14,410 nt of DNA from an uncultured Clostridia bacterium (lineage in GTDB: Bacteria; Bacillota; Clostridia; Oscillospirales; Oscillospiraceae), in the NCBI GenBank assembly GCA_945910975.1, contig CAMDZY010000025.1:1-14410 (forward strand). The letters are read 5' to 3'. Under the pieces are notes generated by a model. That model had not been told where the DNA came from. It searched no databases and saw only the letters and a list, made by a program, of their open reading frames with translations. The number at the start of each line of letters is the position of its first letter. Within the stretch, counting starts at the first letter, position 1. Of this stretch, positions 1-6,511 are shown piece by piece. Both the position numbers and the translations under genes were made by a program.

Positions 1-671
1 CTAGAGCGCTGCAAATTGCCGTTTCCGCGCACATGGTGGATGTCGAGATCTCCGCTGCGGCTTGTGACGGCAAGATCGCCGCTGATCTTTGCGTTTTGCA
101 AATCGATGTCGCCGCTTGTGCTCTTCAGTTCCATGCCGCGCTCGACCCACACGCCGTCGGCGGTGATGTCGCCGGAAACCGTAGACACGCGGAGCGTTGT
201 GAGCGGCTGCCGGTCGGATACGTAGATCACGATATCATTTTTTGCCGTGAAAAATGAAATATTAAAAATGGAACCGTTCCGTTTCCAGACGTGCTCGTGG
301 ATCGTCAGAACGCCGTTTTGCACCTGCACGTCTACATTGGAGCGATCCGTGTGGGGAACCTCCACGATCCCGGCCTTGCCGGGATTGAGCAGAATCTGCA
401 CATCCGCGCTGACAACGTCGGCCACGATGGTGTGGAACTCGCGGGATGCTTGCGGATCCTCTGCGTGTGGGGCATTGGTTTCCGCCTTTTCAGAATGCAG
501 GATGTCATCAATGCTTCCCAGGGACTGCACCGCTTCCTCCTCGGACAGGCCGTCCTCCATGCGGTCGTTAATGCATTCTTCGTAATATTCCATCGCGCCG
601 ACTACCTCATCGGCTGGCAGCGTTTTGCGCAGCTCGGGCAGAAGTGCGTCTAAAAATTCTTTTTTTTTCAT
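1..671 (-). CDS. HAAS (DUF1700)-DUF4097 domain protein, C-terminus cut by window edge
   Basis: The first 223 residues are visible; the gene continues past the left edge. Residues 1-55 (starting MKKKEFLDALLPELRKTLPA) form a helical HAAS/DUF1700-type region with the typical pattern of Y-Y-E-E at about residues 36-39 and an E-E-E-A-V-x-x-L-G-S stretch. After a short linker, from about residue 75, comes a beta-rich DUF4097 region with repeated S-G-D-(I/L) turns (VSGDITADG, TSGDIDLQN, ISGDLAVTS, RSGDLDIHH), as in a right-handed beta-helix-like fold. No signal peptide or membrane segment is visible in this part. The ATG overlaps the PadR stop codon as ATGA, and a GGAGGAG Shine-Dalgarno lies about 7 nt upstream, so the two genes are translationally coupled. 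PadR-HAAS-DUF4097 trios are common in Firmicutes, where the HAAS domain is thought to respond to or help anchor the partner regulator. The exact function is unknown. Confidence 0.88.
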   Translation of the reverse strand, partial: MKKKEFLDALLPELRKTLPADEVVGAMEYYEECINDRMEDGLSEEEAVQSLGSIDDILHSEKAETNAPHAEDPQASREFHTIVADVVSADVQILLNPGKAGIVEVPHTDRSNVDVQVQNGVLTIHEHVWKRNGSIFNISFFTAKNDIVIYVSDRQPLTTLRVSTVSGDITADGVWVERGMELKSTSGDIDLQNAKISGDLAVTSRSGDLDIHHVRGNGNLQRS

Positions 672-982
672 GTTGATACTCCTCCTGTTAAAAATTGAAC
701 AATGGGCAACAGCTCGCCAATTCCCTGCACGTTGTCTGCAAGGCGCTGCAGGCCGACTTGTGTGATGCCGTAATATTTGCGCAAGCGTCCGTTGTGTACC
801 GTGGCGCGAACCTGAAGGCAGCCGCCCGCTTCCAGTCGCTTTAAAATAGGGTAGAGGGTAGACTCGGAGATCGGGAGCACGTCCGCCAAATCCTTTACGA
901 TTTGATAGCCATAGGACTCCCCGTTGGAAAGCACCTTCAGCACACAGGCATCCAGGAAGCCACGTTTTAATTGAACATCCAT
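668..982 (-). CDS. PadR family transcriptional regulator
   Basis: This 104-residue protein has the compact length of PadR subfamily 2. The N-terminal winged helix-turn-helix covers about residues 5-85: L-x-x-G-F-L-D-A-C-V-L-x-V-L, then S-Y-G-Y-Q-I, the recognition helix S-E-S-T-L-Y-P-I-L-K-R-L-E at 39-51, and the wing with G-R-L-R-K-Y-Y at 65-71. The remaining short helix (about 85-100) would serve dimerisation. It is expected to bind DNA as a dimer and repress its own operon; the ligand is unknown. The ATG at 982 is set by an AAAGGAGG Shine-Dalgarno 5-6 nt upstream. A near-consensus promoter with an inverted repeat in its spacer lies just before it, which fits autoregulation. The gene overlaps the downstream HAAS/DUF4097 gene by 4 nt (ATGA). 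Confidence 0.93.
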   Translation of the reverse strand: MDVQLKRGFLDACVLKVLSNGESYGYQIVKDLADVLPISESTLYPILKRLEAGGCLQVRATVHNGRLRKYYGITQVGLQRLADNVQGIGELLPIVQFLTGGVST

Positions 983-1004
983 AGAATACCTCCTTTCGCT
1001 TTAT

Positions 1005-1033
1005 ATAATATACCACATAGTATACGATGTCAA
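1005..1033 (-). promoter_or_regulatory. Sigma-A type promoter of the padR operon
   Basis: Reading the minus strand, a perfect -35 box TTGACA (1033-1028) is followed by a 17-nt spacer and a -10 box TATTAT (1010-1005). This is 22 nt upstream of the padR start codon, leaving a very short leader that carries the Shine-Dalgarno. Only one base of the two hexamers departs from consensus. Confidence 0.85.
1009..1024. promoter_or_regulatory. Putative PadR operator (inverted repeat in promoter spacer)
   Basis: A perfect inverted repeat TATAC-N6-GTATA lies between the -10 and -35 boxes of the padR promoter and touches the -10 box. A dimer bound here would block RNA polymerase. PadR-family repressors commonly bind short palindromes in their own promoters, so autoregulation is inferred. 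The arms are only 5 bp and AT-rich, so chance is possible. Confidence 0.5.
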
Positions 1034-1043
1034 GAGGTATTTG

Positions 1044-1082
1044 AAAAAATTTTCCCACAAAAGCATTGCTCTTGTGGGAAAA
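1044..1082 (-). terminator. Intrinsic terminator of the DUF4097 lipoprotein gene
   Basis: On the minus strand, an 11-bp perfect stem (TTTTCCCACAA pairing with TTGTGGGAAAA, arms 1082-1072 and 1060-1050) with an 11-nt loop is followed by six T residues (1049-1044). It starts 5 nt after the lipoprotein stop codon. It ends about 10 nt before the -35 box of the padR promoter, so it separates the two transcription units. Confidence 0.9.
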
Positions 1083-1087
1083 CGGGT

Positions 1088-1918
1088 TTATTCAAAATCG
1101 ATTGCAATGTCGCCGCTGGAGGTTTTCGCGGTAAGCTGTTTTTCTCCACCGGAAGCATCGCCGGAAATATGAACCGAGCCGGAGCTGGTGGAGGTTTTGG
1201 CGGTGTAGTCCTGCGGTTTGCCGGACAGTGTGCCTTCAATGTCGCCGCTGCTGGATTTTAGCTCGATGGTATCGGCGGCCAGACCGTCAAAGTCGATCTC
1301 GCCGCTGGAGGTTTCGCAGCGGACGGAAGCGGCGGACAGACGGGTCACGCCGACATCGCCGGAGGAGCTGGTGAGCACAACGGCGCTGGTGCAGGTTGTG
1401 TCGCTGATTTCCACATCGCCGGAGGAGGTGGAAGCGTTCAGCGCGTCGAACGAGGACGCTTGCAACCGCAGCTCGCCGCTGCTGAGTGCAAGGTTCGCGT
1501 TGCCGGTGAGGTTCACATCACACACGGACAAATCCCCGGCGCGCATTTCGACCTCCAACGTGGAAAGAATCTGCTCCGGATCGAGCCAGACGGTCACGCC
1601 ATATGTGCCGTTATGGCGCAAAATCACCTTGAACGGCGTGCTTTCCTCCACACGCAGAACGCCGTCTGCAAAGTCAACGGTCAGCTTTACATCATCGGGA
1701 ATGGTATACTCCACCGTTCCGGCCTTGTCGGCATCCGCCGCCAGCTTGACATTGAGCCAGTGGGCTTTGACGCAGACCGATTGCAGCTTATCCGCAGGGA
1801 AGTGCTTTACGGCGGTTTCAATTCCTGTCAACGAGTCCTTCTCCGAGCAACCGGAGAGGAAGCACGCTGCCGTCAGCACGGCGGCAGCCGATGCGAGGAT
1901 TTTAAATACAGTACGCAC
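1088..1918 (-). CDS. DUF4097 family lipoprotein with SSGD beta-repeats
   Basis: This 276-residue protein begins with a lipoprotein signal: MRTVFK, a hydrophobic stretch (residues 7-22) and the lipobox L-S-G-C with lipidated Cys24. The mature protein should be anchored to the outer face of the membrane. The C-terminal half carries repeats of about 19-22 residues, each opening with S-S-G-(D/E/S)-(V/I), at residues 146, 165, 185, 204, 223, 245 and 267. This is typical of the DUF4097 beta-helix-like fold. I chose the GTG at 1918 because AAAGGGG lies 8 nt upstream and the signal peptide then starts at once; a TTG at 1936 in the same frame lies upstream of that ribosome site. The gene has its own promoter and terminator. 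Its fold matches the protein of the padR operon next door, which suggests paralogues in one envelope-related locus. The biochemical role is unknown. Confidence 0.86.
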   Translation of the reverse strand: MRTVFKILASAAAVLTAACFLSGCSEKDSLTGIETAVKHFPADKLQSVCVKAHWLNVKLAADADKAGTVEYTIPDDVKLTVDFADGVLRVEESTPFKVILRHNGTYGVTVWLDPEQILSTLEVEMRAGDLSVCDVNLTGNANLALSSGELRLQASSFDALNASTSSGDVEISDTTCTSAVVLTSSSGDVGVTRLSAASVRCETSSGEIDFDGLAADTIELKSSSGDIEGTLSGKPQDYTAKTSTSSGSVHISGDASGGEKQLTAKTSSGDIAIDFE

Positions 1919-1926
1919 GGGAATCG

Positions 1927-1933
1927 CCCCTTT
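1927..1933 (-). promoter_or_regulatory. Shine-Dalgarno deciding the GTG start of the DUF4097 lipoprotein
   Basis: AAAGGGG on the minus strand sits 8 nt before GTG at 1918. The in-frame TTG at 1936 overlaps the Shine-Dalgarno itself, so it is unlikely to be the start. Confidence 0.7.
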
Positions 1934-1948
1934 CAATTAGATATGATT

Positions 1949-1977
1949 ATCATACAAAAGAAAATTTGCCCTGTCAA
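1949..1977 (-). promoter_or_regulatory. Sigma-A type promoter of the DUF4097 lipoprotein gene
   Basis: On the minus strand, TTGACA (1977-1972) is followed by a 17-nt T-rich spacer and TATGAT (1954-1949). This is a near-consensus promoter placed about 30 nt before the GTG start, and it begins only 12 nt after the stop codon of the helicase-loader gene. I see no terminator between that gene and this promoter, so read-through from the dnaD unit is possible. Confidence 0.8.
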
Positions 1978-1989
1978 GGAAGTGCGGAT

Positions 1990-2973
1990 TTATTTTTGCA
2001 GCAGCCGGATATCGTTTCCGAAGAACTGGAACAGGCGGTAGGTTCCCTGTAGACGCGAGGCGATCTGCGTGGAATAGCGGCTGTCCAGCGATTCCGGGGT
2101 CAGATTTGTGGAAACGATGGTGGGGCGGTATTGCGTCATGCGGGTGTTAATGACGTTATACAAGGTATAAATTGTAAATTGCGTTGTCATTTCCGTCCCC
2201 AAATCGTCAATAATCAGCAAATCACAGTTGAAATATTTCTGCGGAAGGCGCTGGTTTTCGTCTGTGCGCTCGCCAAATTTTGCAGCTTCAAAATCGGCAA
2301 ACAGCGCGCCTGCGCTCTGATAGACCACCGAAAAACCCTTGTCCGCCACCTGCCGGGCAATGCAGGCAGACAAAAACGTCTTGCCCAAGCCGGTTGCGCC
2401 GGAAAAGAGCAGGCTCTCGGAGCGGAGGGAAAATTCCGCCGCATAGCGCTTGCATCTTGTCAGCGTCATCTGCATCAAGCGGCGGGGGCTGATGCCAATG
2501 GCCGGATCCACCGTGTCAGGGTAATAAGAGAGCGAAAAATTGTCAAAGCTCTCCTTGCCAGTAAGGAATAGCGTTGTCAATTCCTTTTTCTGCTCCTGCC
2601 GGCACAGTTCCCGCAGACAAGAACACATCTCACTGCCCACGTAGCCCCGGCCGCCGCAGCGTTCGCACACCGGGGTGGCGTCCAGGAAACCCTCCTCAAA
2701 GCCGCCGGCCTCCAAAATCCAGTCGCGCTCCTGCTGCAACGCCAAATTTTCATCGCGCAGGGCGGCAATCGCCTGCGCCGGATCTTCATTTTTACGGAAT
2801 GCGGCCGCGACAGCCTGTGCTGCGGTCAGACGCAGTTGGCGGTCAATTTCGCGCAGACGGGGGAACTGTTCATACGCCTGCTCCTGATGTGCGGCAAATT
2901 CCGCTTCGCGCTGTGTCTGCGCCTGCTCCAATCTTGCACGGGCACGGCGCAGGACGCCTTCGCTATATGGCAT
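1990..2973 (-). CDS. DnaI/DnaC-like replicative helicase loader ATPase
   Basis: This 327-residue AAA+ ATPase likely loads the replicative helicase onto DNA. The N-terminal half is helical and charged (residues 5-85). It is followed by a small cysteine cluster C-x2-C-x10-C-x-C (Cys103, 106, 117, 119) that probably binds zinc, as in clostridial DnaC-like proteins. The AAA+ domain shows Walker A G-A-T-G-L-G-K-T at 192-199, Walker B L-L-I-I-D-D at 252-257, sensor 1 S-T-N at 288-290, and a late S-R-L-Q-G with basic residues at 306-310, the arginine-finger region. I chose the ATG at 2973 over an upstream in-frame extension because AGGAGGA lies close before it and the protein then matches the family length. 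Its start is 1 nt after the stop of the DnaD-like gene, so the two are one operon. It could equally be labelled IstB/DnaC-like, but the DnaD partner favours a loader. Confidence 0.92.
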   Translation of the reverse strand: MPYSEGVLRRARARLEQAQTQREAEFAAHQEQAYEQFPRLREIDRQLRLTAAQAVAAAFRKNEDPAQAIAALRDENLALQQERDWILEAGGFEEGFLDATPVCERCGGRGYVGSEMCSCLRELCRQEQKKELTTLFLTGKESFDNFSLSYYPDTVDPAIGISPRRLMQMTLTRCKRYAAEFSLRSESLLFSGATGLGKTFLSACIARQVADKGFSVVYQSAGALFADFEAAKFGERTDENQRLPQKYFNCDLLIIDDLGTEMTTQFTIYTLYNVINTRMTQYRPTIVSTNLTPESLDSRYSTQIASRLQGTYRLFQFFGNDIRLLQK

Positions 2974-2974
2974 A

Positions 2975-3874
2975 TTACGATTCCTCCTCCAACATTTTTT
3001 GGATGGCTTGCTGTCCCAGCGGGCTGATATTCTGTCCGTGGTGCTGGAACTGGCTGTTGCGTTTTTCCTGTGCGCTCTGCGGGCGCACATCCTCTTGCTG
3101 GATCTGGTCGAGCGTATGCAGTCCGGCGGCATCCCAATTTTTCAAGATGGTGTTGATATAGCCCCATTTAAACTGTCCCAGACTTTCCAATGTGCGCTGG
3201 TAAGCAAGCCGGATTTCCGGCTCGCCAAAGCCCATATCAAGCCATGAAAAAATATATTTTTCTTCCCCGGGCGTCAATTTTCGACCGTTGATTTGCAGCA
3301 TTCTGGCAATCGCCGCCATGCGGGAATAGCGTAGGAGCTGCTGCTGCATATAAGCGGCGGCACGCTCGATGGTGTCAATTTTCTCATCGGCCCAGCGGAA
3401 GGCTTCGCGTTCTACCGTGCGCAGTGCGGGCATCCGCTGCGCGCCGCAGCGGCGAGAGCGCTCGATGCAATACGACAGCAACATTCCCACCACCTCGGTC
3501 GGCAAAGCGAGGTAGTCCGTCATGGTGATCAGGCATTTCAGTTCCTCCGTGGACAGTACGCGTCCATAGCGGCGCTGCACCTCGCCGCGCAGCTTTTGAA
3601 AATCGCCGTCCGGCTTCTGCAAGTGTTGCAGTACGTCTGTTTCCGTGTAGACCGGCGGCTGTGGTGCTGCGGGAGCCGGCATAGGCGGAGCGGACAAAAG
3701 CCCCAGCTGCTGCAACGCCGCTTTTGCGTGTCGCAGCCGTTCCGGGGAAAAGCCAAGCGACACCGCGTCCGAATTAGCGCCGGATTTGATATGTAAATAC
3801 AGCAGCGCCGCGTCCGAATCGCCGCTGCCAAGCAGCTTGCGGACGTCCTCCTGGCGCAAAACGACCTGATTCAC
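2975..3874 (-). CDS. DnaD domain protein (replication initiation/primosome)
   Basis: This 299-residue protein resembles the DnaD/DnaB primosomal proteins of Firmicutes, which remodel DNA and help load the helicase at origins and restart sites. Residues 1-60 look like a winged-helix or helical head, followed by a proline/alanine-rich linker (61-75). Residues about 78-190 form one helical DnaD-like segment. Residues 195-258 form a second with the Y-x3-I-x3-W signature (Tyr239, Ile243, Trp247), the DNA-binding motif of this domain. The tail (260-299) is polar and probably disordered. The GTG start at 3874 is chosen because GGGAGG lies 8 nt upstream; the longer in-frame extension to 4054 would cross the promoter. 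It is immediately upstream of the helicase loader, so the pair likely acts together. Confidence 0.9.
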   Translation of the reverse strand: MNQVVLRQEDVRKLLGSGDSDAALLYLHIKSGANSDAVSLGFSPERLRHAKAALQQLGLLSAPPMPAPAAPQPPVYTETDVLQHLQKPDGDFQKLRGEVQRRYGRVLSTEELKCLITMTDYLALPTEVVGMLLSYCIERSRRCGAQRMPALRTVEREAFRWADEKIDTIERAAAYMQQQLLRYSRMAAIARMLQINGRKLTPGEEKYIFSWLDMGFGEPEIRLAYQRTLESLGQFKWGYINTILKNWDAAGLHTLDQIQQEDVRPQSAQEKRNSQFQHHGQNISPLGQQAIQKMLEEES

Positions 3875-3882
3875 CCGGAAAA

Positions 3883-3888
3883 CCTCCC
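3883..3888 (-). promoter_or_regulatory. Shine-Dalgarno deciding the GTG start of the dnaD-like gene
   Basis: GGGAGG on the minus strand lies 8 nt before GTG at 3874. No other start in this frame has a comparable site, and the region upstream holds the promoter. Confidence 0.75.
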
Positions 3889-3914
3889 TTCGTGCGCCGA
3901 ATTTATTTGTGGCT

Positions 3915-3944
3915 ATTATAGCACACACTTTGCCGGTTTTGCAA
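3915..3944 (-). promoter_or_regulatory. Extended -10 promoter of the dnaD/helicase-loader operon
   Basis: On the minus strand, a perfect TATAAT (3920-3915) is preceded by TGC, giving the extended -10 element TGnTATAAT. A TTGCAA -35 box lies 18 nt upstream (3944-3939). The start codon is about 40 nt downstream of the -10 box. Confidence 0.82.
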
Positions 3945-4084
3945 GAAATTTGCCGACGTTCCCGTGCACTTTTTTCCGCGCAATTGTTTTGACCGGTCGC
4001 GATGTCTTTCGCGCCGGAAGCCTGCGCCGGTTTCGGCTGCATTTTAGGCAGCACCGCGCTTATCGCTGCCGGATTCTGTCTACC

Positions 4085-4314
4085 TGTGAAAATGTAACAA
4101 AGTTTTTGGGCTTTATTTGCAAATTGCGTTGATTTTCCAATTTCTTTGGAGGTTTTTCATAATTTTACTTGTGAAAAAGTCTGTGAAAAGTGGGAATAAC
4201 TCCAACGTTCCTCACGCCGAATCGGGAAGATTTTGGGGGGATTATGTCTACCTGGGAACTACAGCTTGTGTTTGTACAGTAACATTTCGCATGAAAAAAC
4301 GCTCCTTGTGAAAT
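4085..4314 (+). repeat. Short direct repeats: TGTGAAAA (three copies plus one variant)
   Basis: TGTGAAAA occurs at 4085-4092, 4170-4177 and 4182-4189, and TGTGAAAT at 4307-4314. The middle two start 12 nt apart, about one helical turn, which would suit a pair of protein-binding sites. Separately, the 9-mer GTCTACCTG occurs at 4078-4086 and 4246-4254. In AT-rich DNA some repetition is expected by chance, so functional meaning is uncertain. Confidence 0.45.
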
Positions 4315-4381
4315 TGCCGAGAATGTTTACAAAATTTTAAAGAGTTTTTGCGGTTTTTGGTAGCGCAAACGCGCCTGTTTG

Positions 4382-4390
4382 TGCTATAAT
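4382..4390 (+). promoter_or_regulatory. Extended -10 promoter of the U32-maf-mreCD-mrdA operon
   Basis: TGCTATAAT matches the extended -10 consensus TGnTATAAT exactly. No good -35 box sits at 17-18 nt, which is common for extended -10 promoters. The ATG of the U32 gene follows 36 nt after the -10 box with AAGGAG in between (4415-4420). It mirrors the extended -10 promoter of the divergent dnaD operon. Confidence 0.75.
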
Positions 4391-4425
4391 TTAATTTACA
4401 CTGATGAGAAGAGTAAGGAGCCGCT

Positions 4426-6510
4426 ATGATGGAATTGTTATCCCCCGCCGGTTCGATGGATGCGCTGCGCGCTGCCGTGCAAAACGGCGCAAATGCGGTG
4501 TACCTTGGTTTTGGCGCCTATAACGCCCGGCAGGGCGCAAAAAATTTTTCCGCCGACGAGTTGGTCTACGCAGTGCAATACTGCCACACACGCGGCGTAA
4601 AGGTTCACCTGACGCTAAACACGCTGGTTTCCGACCGGGAGCTGCCCAAGGCGGCAGAGGTGCTGCGCACGGCTGTGTCGGCCGGGGTCGATGCGCTGAT
4701 CGTGCAGGATCTGGGACTTGTTTCCCTGTGTCGCCAAATGGCACCCAATGTGCCGATCCACGCCTCGACCCAAATGAGCATTCACTCGCTTGAGGGCGTG
4801 CGGCAGGCCGCTGCAATGGGCATCAGTCGGGTCGTACTGGCGCGGGAGCTGCGGCGGGAGGAGATCGCCTATATTTGCCGCAACAGCCCCGTTGAAATTG
4901 AAGTATTTGTCCATGGTGCATTGTGTATGTGCTATTCTGGGCAATGTTATATGTCTGCCATCATCGGCCGCCGCTCCGGCAACCGTGGGCAGTGCGCCCA
5001 GCCGTGCCGGCTGAACTATGGCTATGACCGGGTGGAAAATAAATATCCGCTGTCGTTAAAGGACAACTGCTTGGTGGAATACCTGTCCGATTTGCAGCAG
5101 ATGGGGGTTGCATCGGTCAAAATTGAGGGGAGAATGAAGCGCCCGGAGTATGTCGCGACCGCGACACGCATCTATCGCAGCGCCATCAACGGCGAGCCGG
5201 TCAGCGATACCTCCCTTCGTGAGCTGGAGGACGCATTTTCCCGCCAGGGCTTTACGGACGGCTACTTTCAGGGACAAACCGGCCCGGAGATGTTTGGCGT
5301 CCGCGTAGCCGGTCGGGAAAATAAGGCGCTGTTCCAGGCGGCGCGCGCCAGCTATGAAAGCGGCGAGGCGCAGCTGGTGCCGGTACAATTCTACGCAATT
5401 GTCAGCGCTGAGCAGGGTACTGTGTTGGCTGTACAGGATGATGAGGGCCACATCTGCAAAACCATGGGGCCGATGCCGCAGGCAGCACAGACGCGCGCCT
5501 TGACAGAGGATGATTTGGCCGCCCGCCTGAGCAAAACCGGCGGAACGCCCTATTACTGCACCAATGTGCGCTGCATCGTTGACCGCGGCGTTATGCTTCC
5601 CGCTGCTGCCATCAATGCAATGCGGCGGGAGGTGCTTTCCCGCCTAAGCGCAGTGCGCGGGCGGCAGAAACAGCCAAGCATTGGCATATTCCACGCGTTG
5701 CAGCCGCTGCCCAATCCCAAGAAGCCGCCGGTGTTGACCGTCAGCGTGCTTCGCGCCGAGCAGGTGACGCGCCGGATGCTTGGCGCTGCGCCGGAGCTGC
5801 TGTATCTGCCGCTGACCGAGCTGGTGGAGAACCCACAGCTGGTCGCCGCTGCATCCCGGCGCACCACGGTGGTCGCCGTGTTGCCCCGCATCTGCTGGGA
5901 CAGCGAAACCCCTACGCTGCTGCACCGGCTGGATGCGGCCTATGCGATGGGCGTGCGCCAGGTGTTGACCGGCAACCTCGGGCAGATCTCGCTGGCACGC
6001 TCGCGCGGATTTGAGGTGCGGGGCGACTTCGGGCTGAACGTCTACAACTCGCGCACGATGCAATATCTGCAAAAGCAAGGCTTTTTGTCGGCGACCGCGT
6101 CCTTTGAAATGACGCTTGCACAGATCCGCGATATGCGCAAGTCCGTGCCGGTCGAGCTGATCGCCTATGGCCGTCTTCCGCTGATGCTGACGGAAAATTG
6201 CTTGAACAAAAACCGCACCGGCACCTGCTCGTGCCAGCATGGCGAGGTGCGTCTGACCGATCGGATGGGCGAAGAATTTCGCGTTGTCCGCGACCCCGGC
6301 ACCTGCCGCAATGTCATTCTCAACGGCAAAAAGCTGTATATGCTGGACAAACAGCGTGAGCTGCGCCGCTTGGGACTATGGGCTACACGGCTGATGTTCA
6401 CAACGGAAAATCCCGGCGAGGTAGACAGCGTGCTGGCGGCCTACCGCAATGCCGCGCCGTTTGACCCCGGTTCCGGTACGCGCGGATTATATTTAAGAGG
6501 AGTGGAATAA
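4426..6510 (+). CDS. U32 family peptidase / RlhA-like RNA hydroxylation protein
   Basis: This 694-residue protein begins with the U32 barrel (M-E-L-L-S-P-A-G-S, residues 2-10). The U32 signature is at 159-177: E-V-F-V-H-G-A-L-C-x4-G-x-C-x-M-S. Cysteines at 167, 174, 190/194 and 215 (in L-K-D-N-C-L) sit where related U32 proteins (UbiU, TrhP, RlhA) ligate a 4Fe-4S cluster. The length and the extra region after about residue 370 match the long U32+DUF3656 form. In E. coli this form (RlhA) hydroxylates 23S rRNA C2501, and shorter relatives (TrhP) hydroxylate tRNA wobble uridine. A second cysteine group lies near the C-terminus (C-x9-C-x-C in the N-C-L-N-K-N-R-T-G-T-C-S-C stretch). RNA hydroxylation is therefore likelier than proteolysis, but this is inferred. 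AAGGAG lies 5 nt before ATG 4426; ATG 4429 is an equally possible start. Maf follows after 1 nt. Confidence 0.92.
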   Translation: MMELLSPAGSMDALRAAVQNGANAVYLGFGAYNARQGAKNFSADELVYAVQYCHTRGVKVHLTLNTLVSDRELPKAAEVLRTAVSAGVDALIVQDLGLVSLCRQMAPNVPIHASTQMSIHSLEGVRQAAAMGISRVVLARELRREEIAYICRNSPVEIEVFVHGALCMCYSGQCYMSAIIGRRSGNRGQCAQPCRLNYGYDRVENKYPLSLKDNCLVEYLSDLQQMGVASVKIEGRMKRPEYVATATRIYRSAINGEPVSDTSLRELEDAFSRQGFTDGYFQGQTGPEMFGVRVAGRENKALFQAARASYESGEAQLVPVQFYAIVSAEQGTVLAVQDDEGHICKTMGPMPQAAQTRALTEDDLAARLSKTGGTPYYCTNVRCIVDRGVMLPAAAINAMRREVLSRLSAVRGRQKQPSIGIFHALQPLPNPKKPPVLTVSVLRAEQVTRRMLGAAPELLYLPLTELVENPQLVAAASRRTTVVAVLPRICWDSETPTLLHRLDAAYAMGVRQVLTGNLGQISLARSRGFEVRGDFGLNVYNSRTMQYLQKQGFLSATASFEMTLAQIRDMRKSVPVELIAYGRLPLMLTENCLNKNRTGTCSCQHGEVRLTDRMGEEFRVVRDPGTCRNVILNGKKLYMLDKQRELRRLGLWATRLMFTTENPGEVDSVLAAYRNAAPFDPGSGTRGLYLRGVE

Positions 6511-6511
6511 T

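Larger units (their letters stand above)
3875..4425. other. 551-nt divergent intergenic region, no gene recognised
   Basis: This is the only stretch over 300 nt without a gene. It separates the minus-strand replication pair from the plus-strand U32-to-ATP-grasp operon and carries a promoter at each end. The middle (about 4090-4380) is AT-rich and has short repeats. A GGCAGC-N12-GCTGCC inverted repeat (4047-4070) could form a weak hairpin, but no T-tract follows. A frame open from 4117 to 4311 encodes a cysteine- and basic-rich string with no family resemblance and no placed ribosome site. I cannot tell whether the space holds a small RNA. Confidence 0.6.

Noticed and set aside
1218..1940. A 240-codon plus-strand frame opposite the DUF4097 lipoprotein
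   Set aside because: It is a by-product of the SSGD repeats; the minus strand has promoter, ribosome site, lipobox and terminator.
3875..4054. N-terminal extension of the DnaD protein to an upstream start at 4054
   Set aside because: It would run through the TATAAT promoter; the GTG at 3874 has a good ribosome site and gives the normal family length.
4246..4254. GTCTACC motif as part of a purine riboswitch
   Set aside because: The other conserved junction and loop elements are absent and the flanks cannot form the three-helix fold; the next gene is also not a purine gene.
4117..4311. A possible small protein in the divergent intergenic region
   Set aside because: GGAGG at about 4148 is not at a proper distance from any start codon, and composition looks non-coding.
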